64,000 nt of DNA from Clostridium sp. AM22-11AC (GTDB lineage: Bacteria; Bacillota; Clostridia; Lachnospirales; Lachnospiraceae). Location: the NCBI RefSeq assembly GCF_003473545.1, contig NZ_QUCM01000005.1, positions 1 through 64,000 on the forward strand, read 5' to 3'. Made by a program: the position numbers and the translations under genes. The notes beneath the pieces were generated by a model. That model ran no database searches and had not been told where the DNA came from. It worked only from the letters and a program-made list of their open reading frames with translations. Below, in pieces: positions 35,235 through 45,545 of this stretch (positions within the stretch are counted from its first letter, which is position 1; each line of letters starts with the position of its first letter).

Positions 35235-35241
35235 TACACCG

Positions 35242-36510
35242 GTGATTGATTTAAAGGAACTGGAAGAACGGGTAATACTGGCAGCAGTAAGTACCAGTGA
35301 AACAGATATGGCAGAACGCTCTTTAGATGAGTTAAAAGAACTGGCAGATACAGCCGGGGCAAAGACTGTAGGCCGTGTGATCCAGAACCGGGAAAGCGTT
35401 CATCCGGGAACCTATCTGGGAAAAGGAAAACTGCAGGAACTGCGGGAGATGCTTTACGAAACAGGGGCTACAGGCGTGATCTGTGACGATGAACTTTCCC
35501 CTGCACAGCTCAAAAATCTGGAAGATATACTGGATACAAAGGTGATGGACCGTACCATGGTCATCCTGGATATCTTTGCAGCCAGAGCCAATACAAGGGA
35601 AGGCAAGATCCAGGTAGAACTGGCCCAGTTAAAATACCGTGCCATCCGTCTGGTGGGAATGCGTTCCTCTCTTTCCAGACTGGGAGGCGGTATCGGTACA
35701 AGAGGACCTGGTGAGAAAAAACTGGAAACAGACCGCCGTCTTATTCACCAGCGCATTGGTCAGTTAAAGAAAGAGCTGGAAGATGTAAAACGCCACCGGG
35801 AAGTGACCAGACAGCAACGTGGAAAAGACCATGCGTTGACAGCTGCGATCGTAGGCTATACCAATGCAGGAAAGTCCACGTTGTTAAATCGTCTTACTGG
35901 AGCGGGGATCCTGGCAGAGGATAAACTTTTTGCTACGCTGGACCCAACGACCCGCAGTTTTACACTGGGAGACGGACAGCAGATCCTTCTTACAGATACC
36001 GTTGGTTTTATCAACAAACTGCCCCACCATCTGGTAGAAGCATTTAAAAGTACCCTGGAAGAGGCACGCTACAGTGATATCGTCCTTCATGTAGTGGACT
36101 GTTCCAATCCCCAGATGGATATGCATATGCATGTTGTAAAAGAAACTTTGCGGGAACTGGGGATCACAGATAAGACCATCGTTACTGTGTTTAATAAAAC
36201 AGACCGTTTAGAAGAAAGCGGCCTGCCGATTCCAAGGGATTTCTCCGCAGATTACCAGGTGCGTATTTCTGCTAAAAACGGGGATGGTTTAAAAGAATTA
36301 GAGGAGATACTGGGTAATATCATCCGCAGCAGGAGAGTTTATCTGGAAAAGACCTATTCTTATTCCCAGGCAGGAAAGCTGCAGACCATCCGCAAATATG
36401 GACAGCTGCTTTCAGAAGAATATACAGAAGAGGGGATCAAAGTAACGGCCTATGTGCCGGCAGAACTGTTTGCAGGACTGTATGGGGATGGACCGGAAGA
36501 AAAGGAATGA
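35242..36510 (+). CDS. hflX: GTPase HflX
   Basis: 422 residues. The N-terminal HflX domain (HPGTYLGKGKLQEL; RLGGGIGTRGPGEKKLETDRR) is followed by a GTPase domain with G1 GYTNAGKST (205-213), G3 DTVGF and G4 NKTD. HflX binds ribosomes and rescues stalled or hibernating 70S. The start is GTG at 35242, with AGGAGG located in the 3' end of the preceding gene, suggesting coupling. Confidence 0.95.
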   Translation: MIDLKELEERVILAAVSTSETDMAERSLDELKELADTAGAKTVGRVIQNRESVHPGTYLGKGKLQELREMLYETGATGVICDDELSPAQLKNLEDILDTKVMDRTMVILDIFAARANTREGKIQVELAQLKYRAIRLVGMRSSLSRLGGGIGTRGPGEKKLETDRRLIHQRIGQLKKELEDVKRHREVTRQQRGKDHALTAAIVGYTNAGKSTLLNRLTGAGILAEDKLFATLDPTTRSFTLGDGQQILLTDTVGFINKLPHHLVEAFKSTLEEARYSDIVLHVVDCSNPQMDMHMHVVKETLRELGITDKTIVTVFNKTDRLEESGLPIPRDFSADYQVRISAKNGDGLKELEEILGNIIRSRRVYLEKTYSYSQAGKLQTIRKYGQLLSEEYTEEGIKVTAYVPAELFAGLYGDGPEEKE

Positions 36511-36514
36511 TGAG

Positions 36515-36560
36515 AAAAAGGCTGCCGCAAGAGGAAGAAGATCTTTGCGGCGGCCTTTTT
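36515..36560. terminator. Bidirectional terminator after hflX
   Basis: AAAAAGGC-GCCGCAAGA-type stem pairing with TCTTTGCGGCGGCCTTTTT. It serves hflX and the convergent gene at 36593. Confidence 0.88.
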
Positions 36561-36592
36561 GCAGATTTTGGATAGGTTTGTGCCGGTTTTTC

Positions 36593-37018
36593 TTATTCCC
36601 TGGCTTTTTCAAGGGCATTGTCTACTGCTTTTAAAAGTGTCATACAGGTATAACGGGAAGACTCAGGGAACGTAAGGTCTTTGGTAGACTGGGTGTTTAA
36701 GATCTGGGGCGCAAGTTCATTCATAGAAGGCTGCATTAAAGGGTACATGGTTGAAACTGCTTCGTTTAAATGGACCAGGCTTACATCCAGGATCTGGTCA
36801 GCGTCTACAGTGACTTCCACATTTACATGTTCATTTCCAAGAGTGAGGCTGGCACTGTATTTGCCGGGTATGTACGTGCTGGCAGAAGGATCGGCCTTTT
36901 TTTCAGGACGGAACATAATAAAGCACAGGATGAGAAGAAGGATGGCCAGACCTACGAAAATGGCAGTGTAGATCACTTCTTTCATCCGCAGCACTACGAT
37001 TTTTGTCTTGGAGCTCAT
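36593..37018 (-). CDS. Small membrane-anchored protein, FMN-binding-domain-like
   Basis: 141 residues. One N-terminal membrane helix (about 13-37), then a soluble domain: GKYSASLTLGNEHVNVEVTVDADQILDVSLVHLNE and a C-terminal helix LLKAVDNALEKARE. The pattern resembles the FMN_bind domain of Rnf/Nqr-associated proteins. The usual flavin-attachment motif (S/T-G-A-T/S) is not clear; the region reads PESSRYTCMT. Covalent flavin is therefore doubtful. It is divergent from addB. Function unknown. Confidence 0.65.
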   Translation of the reverse strand: MSSKTKIVVLRMKEVIYTAIFVGLAILLLILCFIMFRPEKKADPSASTYIPGKYSASLTLGNEHVNVEVTVDADQILDVSLVHLNEAVSTMYPLMQPSMNELAPQILNTQSTKDLTFPESSRYTCMTLLKAVDNALEKARE

Positions 37019-37071
37019 GATCAGGACCTCTGGTAGAATTTGTTACAGCATATGAAAGGAAAGGTGAAAAT

Positions 37072-40000
37072 ATGTCATTGCAGTTTATTGCAGGGGGCAG
37101 CGGCTCCGGAAAAACAAGGTATCTTTACGAAAAGGTGATAAAAGAGTCCGAAGAACATCCGGACATACAGTATCTTTTTATTGTGCCGGAACAGTATACC
37201 ATGCAGACCCAGAAAGAACTGGTGCGCTTACACCCCAGACATGGACTTCTTAATATTGATGTTTTAAGCTTTAAACGTCTTGCATACAGGGTTTTTGAAG
37301 ATCTGGGAGTACAGCTGCCCCAGGTTTTAGATGATATGGGAAAATCCATGGTCATCCGAAAGGTAGCGGGAAAACTGAAAAAAGAACTGAAACTGTACGG
37401 AGGCCATCTGGAACAGCCAGGCTTTATCAACCAGTTAAAATCCCAGATCTCGGAGCTTTGTCAGTACGGGGTAAGCGTAGAAGACCTGGCAATGGTAGAG
37501 GAAGAAACAGACCGTGTGCTGTTAAAAGATAAACTGAGGGATCTGAAGACGGTTTATGGGGGATTTAAAGATTATATTGAGTCTCATTATATTACGGCAG
37601 AAGAGATCCTGGATATTCTGTGCAGAAAACTGCCACAGTGGGAACCTTTAAAAAACAGCGTGATCCTTTTGGATGGTTATACCGGTTTTACGCCGGTGCA
37701 GTACCGTCTTGCAGAACTGTTTATGATCCACAGCAGGGAGGTGATCTGCTGTGTTACTGCAGATCCAAGGGAAATGCTTTATAAAGAATGTACCATGCAG
37801 CATTTATTTTACATGGGACGGCATACTGTATGCAGGCTGAGAAAAATGGCAGAGGAACATCATATTCCTGTTTTAAAGGAAGTATGGTGTGATAACCGCC
37901 CGGCCTGGCGTTTTAAGGAAAGCCCCCAGCTGGATTTTTTGGAGCAGAATTTATACCGTTATAATGGGAAAATATGGAAAAATGATCCTCAGGACATTCA
38001 GATCTTCCGGGGAAAAAATCCGGCAGAAGAGACGGAATATGTGTGCAGCTGCATTAATGAAAAAGTGCAGAAGGAAGGCATGCGCTACCGGGATCTGGCA
38101 GTAGTCACAGGAGATCTGGCTTCTTATGGAAAAGAGATCGCCCACCGGTTTGATGAGGCAGGGATCCCGTATTTTCTGGATGATAAAAAGAGTATTCTGG
38201 AAAATCCTTTTATCGAGCTTATAAGGGCTGCGTTAGATGGTGTAAAAGATGCTTCTTACGAAAGCATTTTCCGTTATCTGAAAACAGGTTTTGTCTATGA
38301 TGAAACCTATTCCAGGGAGGAAGCACAGGTTCTTACAGACCGGATGGAAAACTATGCAAGAGCCCTGGGGATCAAAGGCTGGAAAAACTGGGATATGACC
38401 TGGGAAAAGCCATGCAGAGGCGGGGAACGGCTGAGTCTGGAAGAACTGAACCAGTACCGTCAGTGGATGTTAGAACCTTTAAAGGTCCTGCGCCAGGCTT
38501 TTAAAGAGGAAAATGCCACCATTTCTTCTGTTACCACGGTTTTGCGCCAGGTCCTTGAAAGCATGAAGCTGGAAGAAAAGCTGGAAAGTTTCAGCAACTA
38601 TTTTCTGGAGCGGAAGGAACCGGGAGATGAGAACCGGGCCAGAGAATACAGCCAGGTCTATGAGCGGGTCATGGAGCTGTTAGAACGGTTAGAGGGCCTT
38701 TTAGGGGACGAAAAGGCGGATATGAAAAATTATATCCAGATCCTGGATGCAGGTTTTGAAGAGATCAAGATCGGTGTCCTTCCTGCAACAGCAGACCAGG
38801 TGATGATCGGAGATATTACCCGAAGCCGTCTGGAGTCTGTAAAAGTATTATTTTTCACAGGTGTGAACGAAGGCATTGTTCCTCAGAGAAAGGCGGGAGG
38901 AAGCCTGTTAAATGACGGGGACAGAGAAGTGTTTAAGAGCCTTCATATGGAACTTGCACCTACTGCAAGGGAAGAGGGCTGTATCCAGAAATTCTATCTG
39001 TATCTCATGCTTTCCAAGCCTTCCAGGCAGCTGGTGATCACCTATGCGGCTATGAATGGTCAGGGCAAAAGCTGCCATCCTTCCAGTCTGATCGGGGAGA
39101 TCCGCAGACTGTTCCCGGAAATGGTGCCAAGGGAAAAGCGGGAAGAGGAATGGCCGGTATGGACAGCGGAAGATGGTTTAAAAAAGCTGATGGCAGGACT
39201 GCGGGAAGCAGGAGATAAAAATCTGGAACAGTTAAAAGAAGCCCAGGGAACCTTTCTGGAATTGTTCCGTCGTTTTTATGGACAGGAAGAGTACAGGAAA
39301 CTGGTAGAAAAACTGACAGATGCAGCCTTTTTTGTTTATGAAGATAAGGGAATCGGCCGTGCGGCAGCCAGAGCCCTTTACGGACAGAAACTTCAGGGAA
39401 GTGTTACCAGGTTAGAGCAGTTTGCTGCCTGCGCCTATGCTCATTTCTTGAAATACGGTCTGGAATTAATGGAACGTCAGGAGTACCAGTTAGAGGCAGT
39501 GGATATGGGAAATCTGTTCCACCAGTCCTTAGACCAGTGTTTTGAGGTGATCCATGAAAATGGGATGGACTGGAGCAATATTACAGAAGAAGAACGAAAA
39601 GAACTGGTGAAAAAATGTGTGGACCAGGTGACATCCCAGTACGGAAATACCATTATGTCCAGTTCTGCCAGAAATACTTATCTGGCAAAGCGTGTGGAGC
39701 GGATTACCGACCGTACCATCTGGGCGCTGGCAGAGCAGGTGAAGAAAGGGGATTTTGTGCCCTCCGGTTTTGAAGTGTCCTTTTCTGCTATTGACAATTT
39801 AAAGGCAATGAAGATCCGCCTGTCAGAGGATGAAGAACTGCTGTTAAAGGGCCGGATCGACCGTCTGGATCTCTGTGAAGATGAAAAACATGTGTATGTA
39901 AAGATCATTGACTATAAATCAGGAAATACCTCCTTTGATCTGGCAGCACTGTACTATGGCCTGCAGCTTCAGCTGGTGGTATATATGGATGCGGCCCTGG

Positions 40001-40548
40001 AAATGGAAGAACGGAAAAATCCGGAAAAAACCGCAGTTCCGGCAGGAATTTTCTATTACAATATCAAAGACCCCATGATCAAAAAAGAAGGGGAAATGAC
40101 ACCGGAGGAGATCGAAAAACAGATCTTAAAGCAGCTTCGTATGAACGGACTGGTAAACAGCGATCTGGAGGTGATCCATCACCTGGATCGTGAGATCCAG
40201 AAGGAGTCAGACGTAATACCCGTTGCTGTAAAAGACGGTTATGTACAGGAAGCAAAATCCAGTGTGGCAGGAGAAGCACGTTTCCAGGCTCTTCGCCGAT
40301 TTGTGGGAAAACGGTTAAAACAGTCCGGACAGGCTATTTTAAAAGGTGAAAATGGACTGGCACCTTATAAAGACGGAGACAGAACGGCCTGTGATTACTG
40401 CCCGTACCATGCAGTCTGCGGTTTTGATACGAAAACGGCGGGCTATGGTTTCAGGCGGCTTCACTCTATGAAGCCGGAGGAAGTATGGCAGGAAATCGAG
40501 GAAAAGGGTGGCATGAAGGAAGATAAAAACGGGGAAGGGGATGAATAA
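37072..40548 (+). CDS. addB: ATP-dependent helicase/nuclease subunit B
   Basis: 1158 residues. With AddA it resects double-strand breaks and loads RecA in Firmicutes. A Walker A-like loop GGSGSGKT is at 8-15. Cys787, Cys1107, Cys1110 and Cys1116 match the four cysteines of the AddB iron-sulfur cluster by spacing (x2 then x5 in the last three). The nuclease motif IIDYKSG lies at about residue 945. It is 3 bp before addA. Confidence 0.95.
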   Translation: MSLQFIAGGSGSGKTRYLYEKVIKESEEHPDIQYLFIVPEQYTMQTQKELVRLHPRHGLLNIDVLSFKRLAYRVFEDLGVQLPQVLDDMGKSMVIRKVAGKLKKELKLYGGHLEQPGFINQLKSQISELCQYGVSVEDLAMVEEETDRVLLKDKLRDLKTVYGGFKDYIESHYITAEEILDILCRKLPQWEPLKNSVILLDGYTGFTPVQYRLAELFMIHSREVICCVTADPREMLYKECTMQHLFYMGRHTVCRLRKMAEEHHIPVLKEVWCDNRPAWRFKESPQLDFLEQNLYRYNGKIWKNDPQDIQIFRGKNPAEETEYVCSCINEKVQKEGMRYRDLAVVTGDLASYGKEIAHRFDEAGIPYFLDDKKSILENPFIELIRAALDGVKDASYESIFRYLKTGFVYDETYSREEAQVLTDRMENYARALGIKGWKNWDMTWEKPCRGGERLSLEELNQYRQWMLEPLKVLRQAFKEENATISSVTTVLRQVLESMKLEEKLESFSNYFLERKEPGDENRAREYSQVYERVMELLERLEGLLGDEKADMKNYIQILDAGFEEIKIGVLPATADQVMIGDITRSRLESVKVLFFTGVNEGIVPQRKAGGSLLNDGDREVFKSLHMELAPTAREEGCIQKFYLYLMLSKPSRQLVITYAAMNGQGKSCHPSSLIGEIRRLFPEMVPREKREEEWPVWTAEDGLKKLMAGLREAGDKNLEQLKEAQGTFLELFRRFYGQEEYRKLVEKLTDAAFFVYEDKGIGRAAARALYGQKLQGSVTRLEQFAACAYAHFLKYGLELMERQEYQLEAVDMGNLFHQSLDQCFEVIHENGMDWSNITEEERKELVKKCVDQVTSQYGNTIMSSSARNTYLAKRVERITDRTIWALAEQVKKGDFVPSGFEVSFSAIDNLKAMKIRLSEDEELLLKGRIDRLDLCEDEKHVYVKIIDYKSGNTSFDLAALYYGLQLQLVVYMDAALEMEERKNPEKTAVPAGIFYYNIKDPMIKKEGEMTPEEIEKQILKQLRMNGLVNSDLEVIHHLDREIQKESDVIPVAVKDGYVQEAKSSVAGEARFQALRRFVGKRLKQSGQAILKGENGLAPYKDGDRTACDYCPYHAVCGFDTKTAGYGFRRLHSMKPEEVWQEIEEKGGMKEDKNGEGDE

Positions 40549-40551
40549 AAG

Positions 40552-43500
40552 ATGAAATGGACAGAAAAACAGCAGCAGGTTATAGACAGCAGAAACAGAA
40601 ACCTGCTGGTATCTGCAGCAGCAGGAAGCGGAAAAACAGCGGTGCTGGTTGAAAGGATCATTTCCATGATCAGTGAAGGAACCCATCCTTTAAATATTGA
40701 CCAGCTTCTTGTTATGACTTTTACCAATGCGGCAGCTTCTGAGATGCGGGAGCGGATCGGGGCAGCTGTGGAAAAAAAGCTGAAAGAAGATCCTGGAAAT
40801 GAGCACCTGTGGCTTCAGTCAGCCCTGATCCCCCAGGCAAAGATCATGACCATTGACAGTTTCTGCCTGGATCTGATCCGGAACCATTATAATGCACTGG
40901 ATATTGACCCGGCTTTCCGCATTGGAGATGAAGGAGAACTGACTCTTTTAAAAGGGGATGTAATGGAGCAGGTCTTAGAAGAATGTTACGAAACTGCAGA
41001 TGACGGCTTTTTACAGTTTTCGGAGCAGTTTGGAAGTGGAAAATCAGATAAGGCAATGGAAGATGTGATCCTTCAGGCATGGACCTTTTCCCAGAGCCAT
41101 CCCTGGCCGGACCAGTGGTTAGATCAGTGCAGACAGCAGATGGAAAAAGAAGCAGAGGGGGATCTGGACTCCAGTGAGTGGATGAGATTTCTTTTAAGGG
41201 ATATCAGCCTTCAGATGGGAGAACTGGCTGCCCAGGCAGAAGAAGCCCTGGAGGTGGCAAGGGAAGAAAATGGTCCTTTTGTCTATGAACCGATGCTGAT
41301 GAATGATGTGAGCCGGTTAAAAAAGATCAGGGAAGCAGCAGCTTCCGGCTCTTATGAGGCTTTTTATCATGCAGTATCAGAACTGACCTTTGACCGTCTG
41401 GCAGCAGCCAGAAGCAAGGAAATCGATCCGGAGAAAAAGGCCTATGTAAGTGATCTGCGCATCAGGGTGAAAAAAGCGGCAGAAAAATGCAGGGATACCT
41501 ATGGAAGCCAGTCACCGGAAGCAGCAATAGAGGGGATCAGAAATACCAGAATTGTAATCCAGGTTCTTTTAGATATGGTAAAGCGTTTTGACGCAGCCTA
41601 CACAGAAGCAAAAAGAGAGCGGAATGTGCTGGATTTTAATGACCTGGAACATCTTACGCTGCAGGTGCTTACAGTAGAAGAGGAAGATGGGACCCGGGTT
41701 CCTTCACAGGCAGCCGGGGAGTTAAGCGGACAATACGAAGAAATACTGGTAGATGAGTATCAGGACAGCAATCTGGTACAGGAGACATTGATCCAGAGTA
41801 TTTCCAGGGAACGGCTGGGCCAGCCAAATGTATTTATGGTCGGTGATGTAAAACAGAGTATCTACCGTTTCCGTCTGGCAAGGCCGGAGTTATTTATGGA
41901 AAAATATGATACTTACAGCAGGGAAGAAAGCAGTCATCAGATGATCGAGCTGCAGCAGAACTTCCGCAGCCGTGCCAGTGTACTTACCTGTATCAATGAT
42001 ATTTTCTATCAGATCATGACGAAAAATCTGGGAGGCATCCGTTATACAGAAGAAACGGCCCTTTATCCGGGAGCTGCGTTTGAAGAGACAGAGAAAAAAG
42101 CGGGGATCCCGGTCCAGTTTCTTGTGGCAGATACGGGAACAGAAGCTTTTAAGCAGCTAGACGAAGAGGCAGCAGATTATACAGCCAGGGAACTGGAAGC
42201 AAAAATGATCGCAGAACAGATCAAAAGCTTTACAGATGAAAAAAACGGTCTGTATGTGTGGGATAAGGACGGGCAGAGTTACAGAAAAGCCTGCTATAAG
42301 GATATGGTGATCCTGCTGCGCAGTATGAGTGGCTGGTCTGAGGTCTTTGTAAATGTTCTGATGAATGAAGGAATACCGGCAACTGCCCAGACAAGGACCG
42401 GATATTTTGCAACAGCGGAAGTGGAAACCGTACTCAGCCTTCTGTCTGTGATCGATAATCCTATGCAGGATATTCCTATGGCAGCTGTTTTGCGCTCCCC
42501 TATGGTCGGGATGACGGATGATGAAATGGCATGGATGATCGCTGCCTATAAACGGTATCTCCAGAAAAAACAGGACCGTGGGGTATATGGTGCCTGGAAA
42601 TTGTGGGAGGAGATCTATCCACAGGCTGTTTCTGATGAAAATCCGGATGAAGATGAAAAGAAAGATCCGGAAACAGAGCAGATCCGGATCGGCCAGGTAG
42701 AGATCCCGAAAGCAACCGCTAAATCTATCTGGAAAAAACTGGAATATTTTGCAGCTTTTACAGAAGAACTGCGCCAGGACAGCCGGTATCTGCCTGTCCA
42801 TGAGCTTCTTTATCAGATCTACCGGAAAACAGGATATTATGATTATGTGTCCTCCATGCCGGCAGGAGAGACAAGAAAGGCCAATCTGGATATGCTGGCA
42901 GAAAAAGCGGCAGCCTATGCTTCCACCAGCTACAGAGGCTTATTTCATTTTGTAAGATACATTGAAAAGCTGAAAAAATATGATACAGACTTTGGAGAAG
43001 CCTCTTTAGGAGATGAAAGCAATTCTGTGCGGATCATGAGTATCCACAAAAGTAAGGGTCTGGAATTTCCAGTTGTATTTTTAGCCGGAATGGGAAAGAA
43101 ATTTAACAAGCAGGATGCCTATGGCCAGCTGCTTTTAGATGCAGATCTGGGGGCAGCTGCAGATGAAATGGATCTGAACCTGCGCACCAAGGCGCCTACT
43201 CTTAAAAAAATGGCCATCAGACGGCGGATGGAACTGGAGTCTATGGGAGAAGAGTTGAGAGTTCTTTATGTTGCCATGACCCGTGCAAAGGAAGTGCTGG
43301 TCATGACAGGAACAGACCGTTCCCTAGAAAATAAACTGGAAAAATGGGATCAGCTCTCCTTAACAGATGGACAGATCCCCTATACAGTCCTGTCCGGGGC
43401 AAATTCATTTTTAGACTGGGTGCTTATGGCAAAAGCAGCAGTTCCCGCTGGACATATGGAAGTAAAACAGGTGCAGCTTACCCATCTGATCGGCAGAGAA

Positions 43501-44349
43501 CTGCAGCGGCAGCTGGAAAAGAAAAATGTAAAAGAAGAGTTGTTAAAACTGGATACAAAACAGGTTTACGATGAACAGATGAAAGAGCAGCTGGATCAGG
43601 CGCTAAGTTATGAGTATCCTTATCTGGAAGATACAGGCCTGTATACACAGATGTCCGTGTCGGAACTGAAAAAACAGAGTCAGATCGGGCGTGAAGAAGA
43701 AAATATCGGAACAGAACGAAAGGACCTGTCCGAAGTCAGACTGGACCACGAACATGAAATGGAACCGGAAAGCAGTGAAGCAGAAGATGGCAAAAAACAG
43801 ACAGAAACTGGAAAGAAAGGTGCATTCAGAGGAACGGCTTATCACCGTGCCTTAGAATGTCTGGATCTGCTTGCTGTTACAGACCAGAGAAAACTGGAAG
43901 GGGATCTGTTAGACCTGTTTCAGCGAGGCTTTCTTACAGAAGAAGCCTATGAGTCCATCTTTCCATGGGATATATGGAAATTTCTGGAAAGTCCTCTGGG
44001 TAAGCGGATGAAACAGGCTGAAAAGGAAGGAAAACTTTACAGGGAGCGCCAGTTTATGGTAGGTATCCCTGCCAGTGAAATGGGAAAAGGGCTGCAGTCT
44101 GAGGAACTGGTGCTGATCCAGGGAGTGATCGACGCTTATATAGAAGAAGCCGATGGATTTATCCTCATTGACTACAAAACAGATTATGTACCCAAAGAAG
44201 ATACACAAAAAGGAGAAGAACTGTTAAAAGAACGGTATCAGGTGCAGTTAGATTACTATGGAAGAGCCCTGACCCAGCTCACAGGAAAGAAAGTAAAAGA
44301 AAAATGGATCTATTCCTTTGGATTAAGAAAAGCAATCCAGTTGGGATAG
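40552..44349 (+). CDS. addA: ATP-dependent helicase/nuclease subunit A
   Basis: 1265 residues, a UvrD-family helicase fused to a RecB-type nuclease. Walker A AAAGSGKT (22-29), VDEYQDSN (helicase motif II), SIHKSKGLEFPVVF, YVAMTRAKE, and the nuclease core LIDYKTD with Asp1207 and Lys1209. It unwinds and cuts DNA ends as the AddAB complex. The gene ends at a bidirectional terminator. Confidence 0.96.
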   Translation: MKWTEKQQQVIDSRNRNLLVSAAAGSGKTAVLVERIISMISEGTHPLNIDQLLVMTFTNAAASEMRERIGAAVEKKLKEDPGNEHLWLQSALIPQAKIMTIDSFCLDLIRNHYNALDIDPAFRIGDEGELTLLKGDVMEQVLEECYETADDGFLQFSEQFGSGKSDKAMEDVILQAWTFSQSHPWPDQWLDQCRQQMEKEAEGDLDSSEWMRFLLRDISLQMGELAAQAEEALEVAREENGPFVYEPMLMNDVSRLKKIREAAASGSYEAFYHAVSELTFDRLAAARSKEIDPEKKAYVSDLRIRVKKAAEKCRDTYGSQSPEAAIEGIRNTRIVIQVLLDMVKRFDAAYTEAKRERNVLDFNDLEHLTLQVLTVEEEDGTRVPSQAAGELSGQYEEILVDEYQDSNLVQETLIQSISRERLGQPNVFMVGDVKQSIYRFRLARPELFMEKYDTYSREESSHQMIELQQNFRSRASVLTCINDIFYQIMTKNLGGIRYTEETALYPGAAFEETEKKAGIPVQFLVADTGTEAFKQLDEEAADYTARELEAKMIAEQIKSFTDEKNGLYVWDKDGQSYRKACYKDMVILLRSMSGWSEVFVNVLMNEGIPATAQTRTGYFATAEVETVLSLLSVIDNPMQDIPMAAVLRSPMVGMTDDEMAWMIAAYKRYLQKKQDRGVYGAWKLWEEIYPQAVSDENPDEDEKKDPETEQIRIGQVEIPKATAKSIWKKLEYFAAFTEELRQDSRYLPVHELLYQIYRKTGYYDYVSSMPAGETRKANLDMLAEKAAAYASTSYRGLFHFVRYIEKLKKYDTDFGEASLGDESNSVRIMSIHKSKGLEFPVVFLAGMGKKFNKQDAYGQLLLDADLGAAADEMDLNLRTKAPTLKKMAIRRRMELESMGEELRVLYVAMTRAKEVLVMTGTDRSLENKLEKWDQLSLTDGQIPYTVLSGANSFLDWVLMAKAAVPAGHMEVKQVQLTHLIGRELQRQLEKKNVKEELLKLDTKQVYDEQMKEQLDQALSYEYPYLEDTGLYTQMSVSELKKQSQIGREEENIGTERKDLSEVRLDHEHEMEPESSEAEDGKKQTETGKKGAFRGTAYHRALECLDLLAVTDQRKLEGDLLDLFQRGFLTEEAYESIFPWDIWKFLESPLGKRMKQAEKEGKLYRERQFMVGIPASEMGKGLQSEELVLIQGVIDAYIEEADGFILIDYKTDYVPKEDTQKGEELLKERYQVQLDYYGRALTQLTGKKVKEKWIYSFGLRKAIQLG

Positions 44350-44390
44350 TAAGATGTAATGGTTAAACAGTAACGATAATAGAAAACCAG

Positions 44391-44437
44391 AAAACCGCCC
44401 TGTCATCTGAATGTAAAAGATGGCAGGGCGGTTTTAG
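44391..44437. terminator. Bidirectional terminator between addA and thyA
   Basis: AAAACCGCCCTG(T)CATCT pairs with AGATGGCAGGGCGGTTTT. Short T-runs flank both sides. Confidence 0.85.
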
Positions 44438-44472
44438 ACTGTAAGCCTAACGGCGTATTTTTAAATTGCTGA

Positions 44473-45303
44473 TCAGATCGCTACAGGAACTTTATGATCA
44501 AACGGATGATACTGGTAATTTTCCAGCTTGAAGCTGTCTGTTGTAAACTGGTAGAAATCTTTTACCTCCGGATCGACCCATAAAGTTGGTCCCGGCAAAG
44601 GCTCTTTTTTCAGAAGTTCTTCTACCATAGGAATGTGGCGGTCATAAATATGGGCGTCTGCGATCACATGGACCAGTTCTCCTACTTTTAAGCCGCTTGC
44701 CTGAGCGAACATGTGCATCAGGACTGCGTACTGGCATACATTCCAGCTGTTTGCAGTAAGCATATCCTGGGAACGCTGGTTTAAGATACCGTTTAAGGTA
44801 TCGCCGGATACATTAAAGGTCATGCTGTAGGCACATGGATACAGGTGCATTTCGCTTAAATCATGGTGATTGTAGATATTGGACATAATGCGGCGGCTTA
44901 AAGGATTGTGCTTTAAATCATAAAGGATACGGTCTACCTGGTCGAAATCCCCTTCTTTATAATGATGCTTCACGCCCAGCTGGTATCCGTAGGCTTTTCC
45001 GATACTGCCGGTCTCATCAGCCCAGGAGTCCCAGATATGGCTCTTTAAGTCATGTACATTGTTGGACTTTTTCTGCCAGATCCACAGCAGCTCATCCACT
45101 GCGGATTTAAAATAAGTGCGGCGCAGTGTGATCACCGGAAACTCTTTTCTTAAGTCGTATCGGTTTACAATGCCGAATTTTTTAATGGTGTGAGCCGGAG
45201 TGCCGTCTTCCCATACAGGGCGCACTTCATGGTCAGTATCCCAGACTCCGTTTGTAAGAATGTCTTTGCAATTTTGTATAAAAAGCTGATCTGCGTAACT
45301 CAT
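44473..45303 (-). CDS. thyA: Thymidylate synthase
   Basis: 276 residues. It methylates dUMP to dTMP using methylene-tetrahydrofolate. The catalytic Cys157 is in LYPCAYS, where most ThyA have PCH, so the residue after the nucleophile is Ala and not His. RRIMSNIYN holds the phosphate arginine, and LNQRSQDM and HIYDRH are conserved. The start at 45303 is chosen because MSYADQ follows AAGGAG; the frame is open to 45354. It is divergent from folA, which regenerates its cofactor. Repeat copy D lies upstream in sense orientation. Confidence 0.94.
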   Translation of the reverse strand: MSYADQLFIQNCKDILTNGVWDTDHEVRPVWEDGTPAHTIKKFGIVNRYDLRKEFPVITLRRTYFKSAVDELLWIWQKKSNNVHDLKSHIWDSWADETGSIGKAYGYQLGVKHHYKEGDFDQVDRILYDLKHNPLSRRIMSNIYNHHDLSEMHLYPCAYSMTFNVSGDTLNGILNQRSQDMLTANSWNVCQYAVLMHMFAQASGLKVGELVHVIADAHIYDRHIPMVEELLKKEPLPGPTLWVDPEVKDFYQFTTDSFKLENYQYHPFDHKVPVAI

Positions 45304-45344
45304 GTGGTTTTGTGTCTCCTTTTGCGATGGCATAGAATATAGAC

Positions 45345-45397
45345 TTATGGACACGCGCGGGCGCGCTCTGTTGTCTGCTTACGCAGACGGTCCATTA
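45345..45397 (-). repeat. Three-way-junction repeat, copy D
   Basis: Outer stem ATGGAC (45347-45352) with GTCCAT (45390-45395), replacing the CAAAC/GTTTG stem of copies A and B by compensatory changes. On the minus strand hairpin 1 is GTCTGC-GTAA-GCAGAC (a GNRA-type loop) and hairpin 2 pairs CGCG with CGCG. It lies in the thyA leader, in its sense orientation. Confidence 0.8.
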
Positions 45398-45545
45398 CCT
45401 AGTATAGCAAATCTCAGACATGCAGTACAGCAAAACTGTAACAAATTTCAGCAAAAGGTATCTAAAAGGTATTGGTATCTTCCAATTTTAAAAACTACGT
45501 GTTATAATTCTTCTGGTAGTTAAAATATAAACAAGGGGTTTGGAC

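Noticed and set aside
42157..42801. 214-codon open frame antisense to addA
   Set aside because: Low-complexity shadow of a conserved AddA region; no ribosome site and no recognisable domain.
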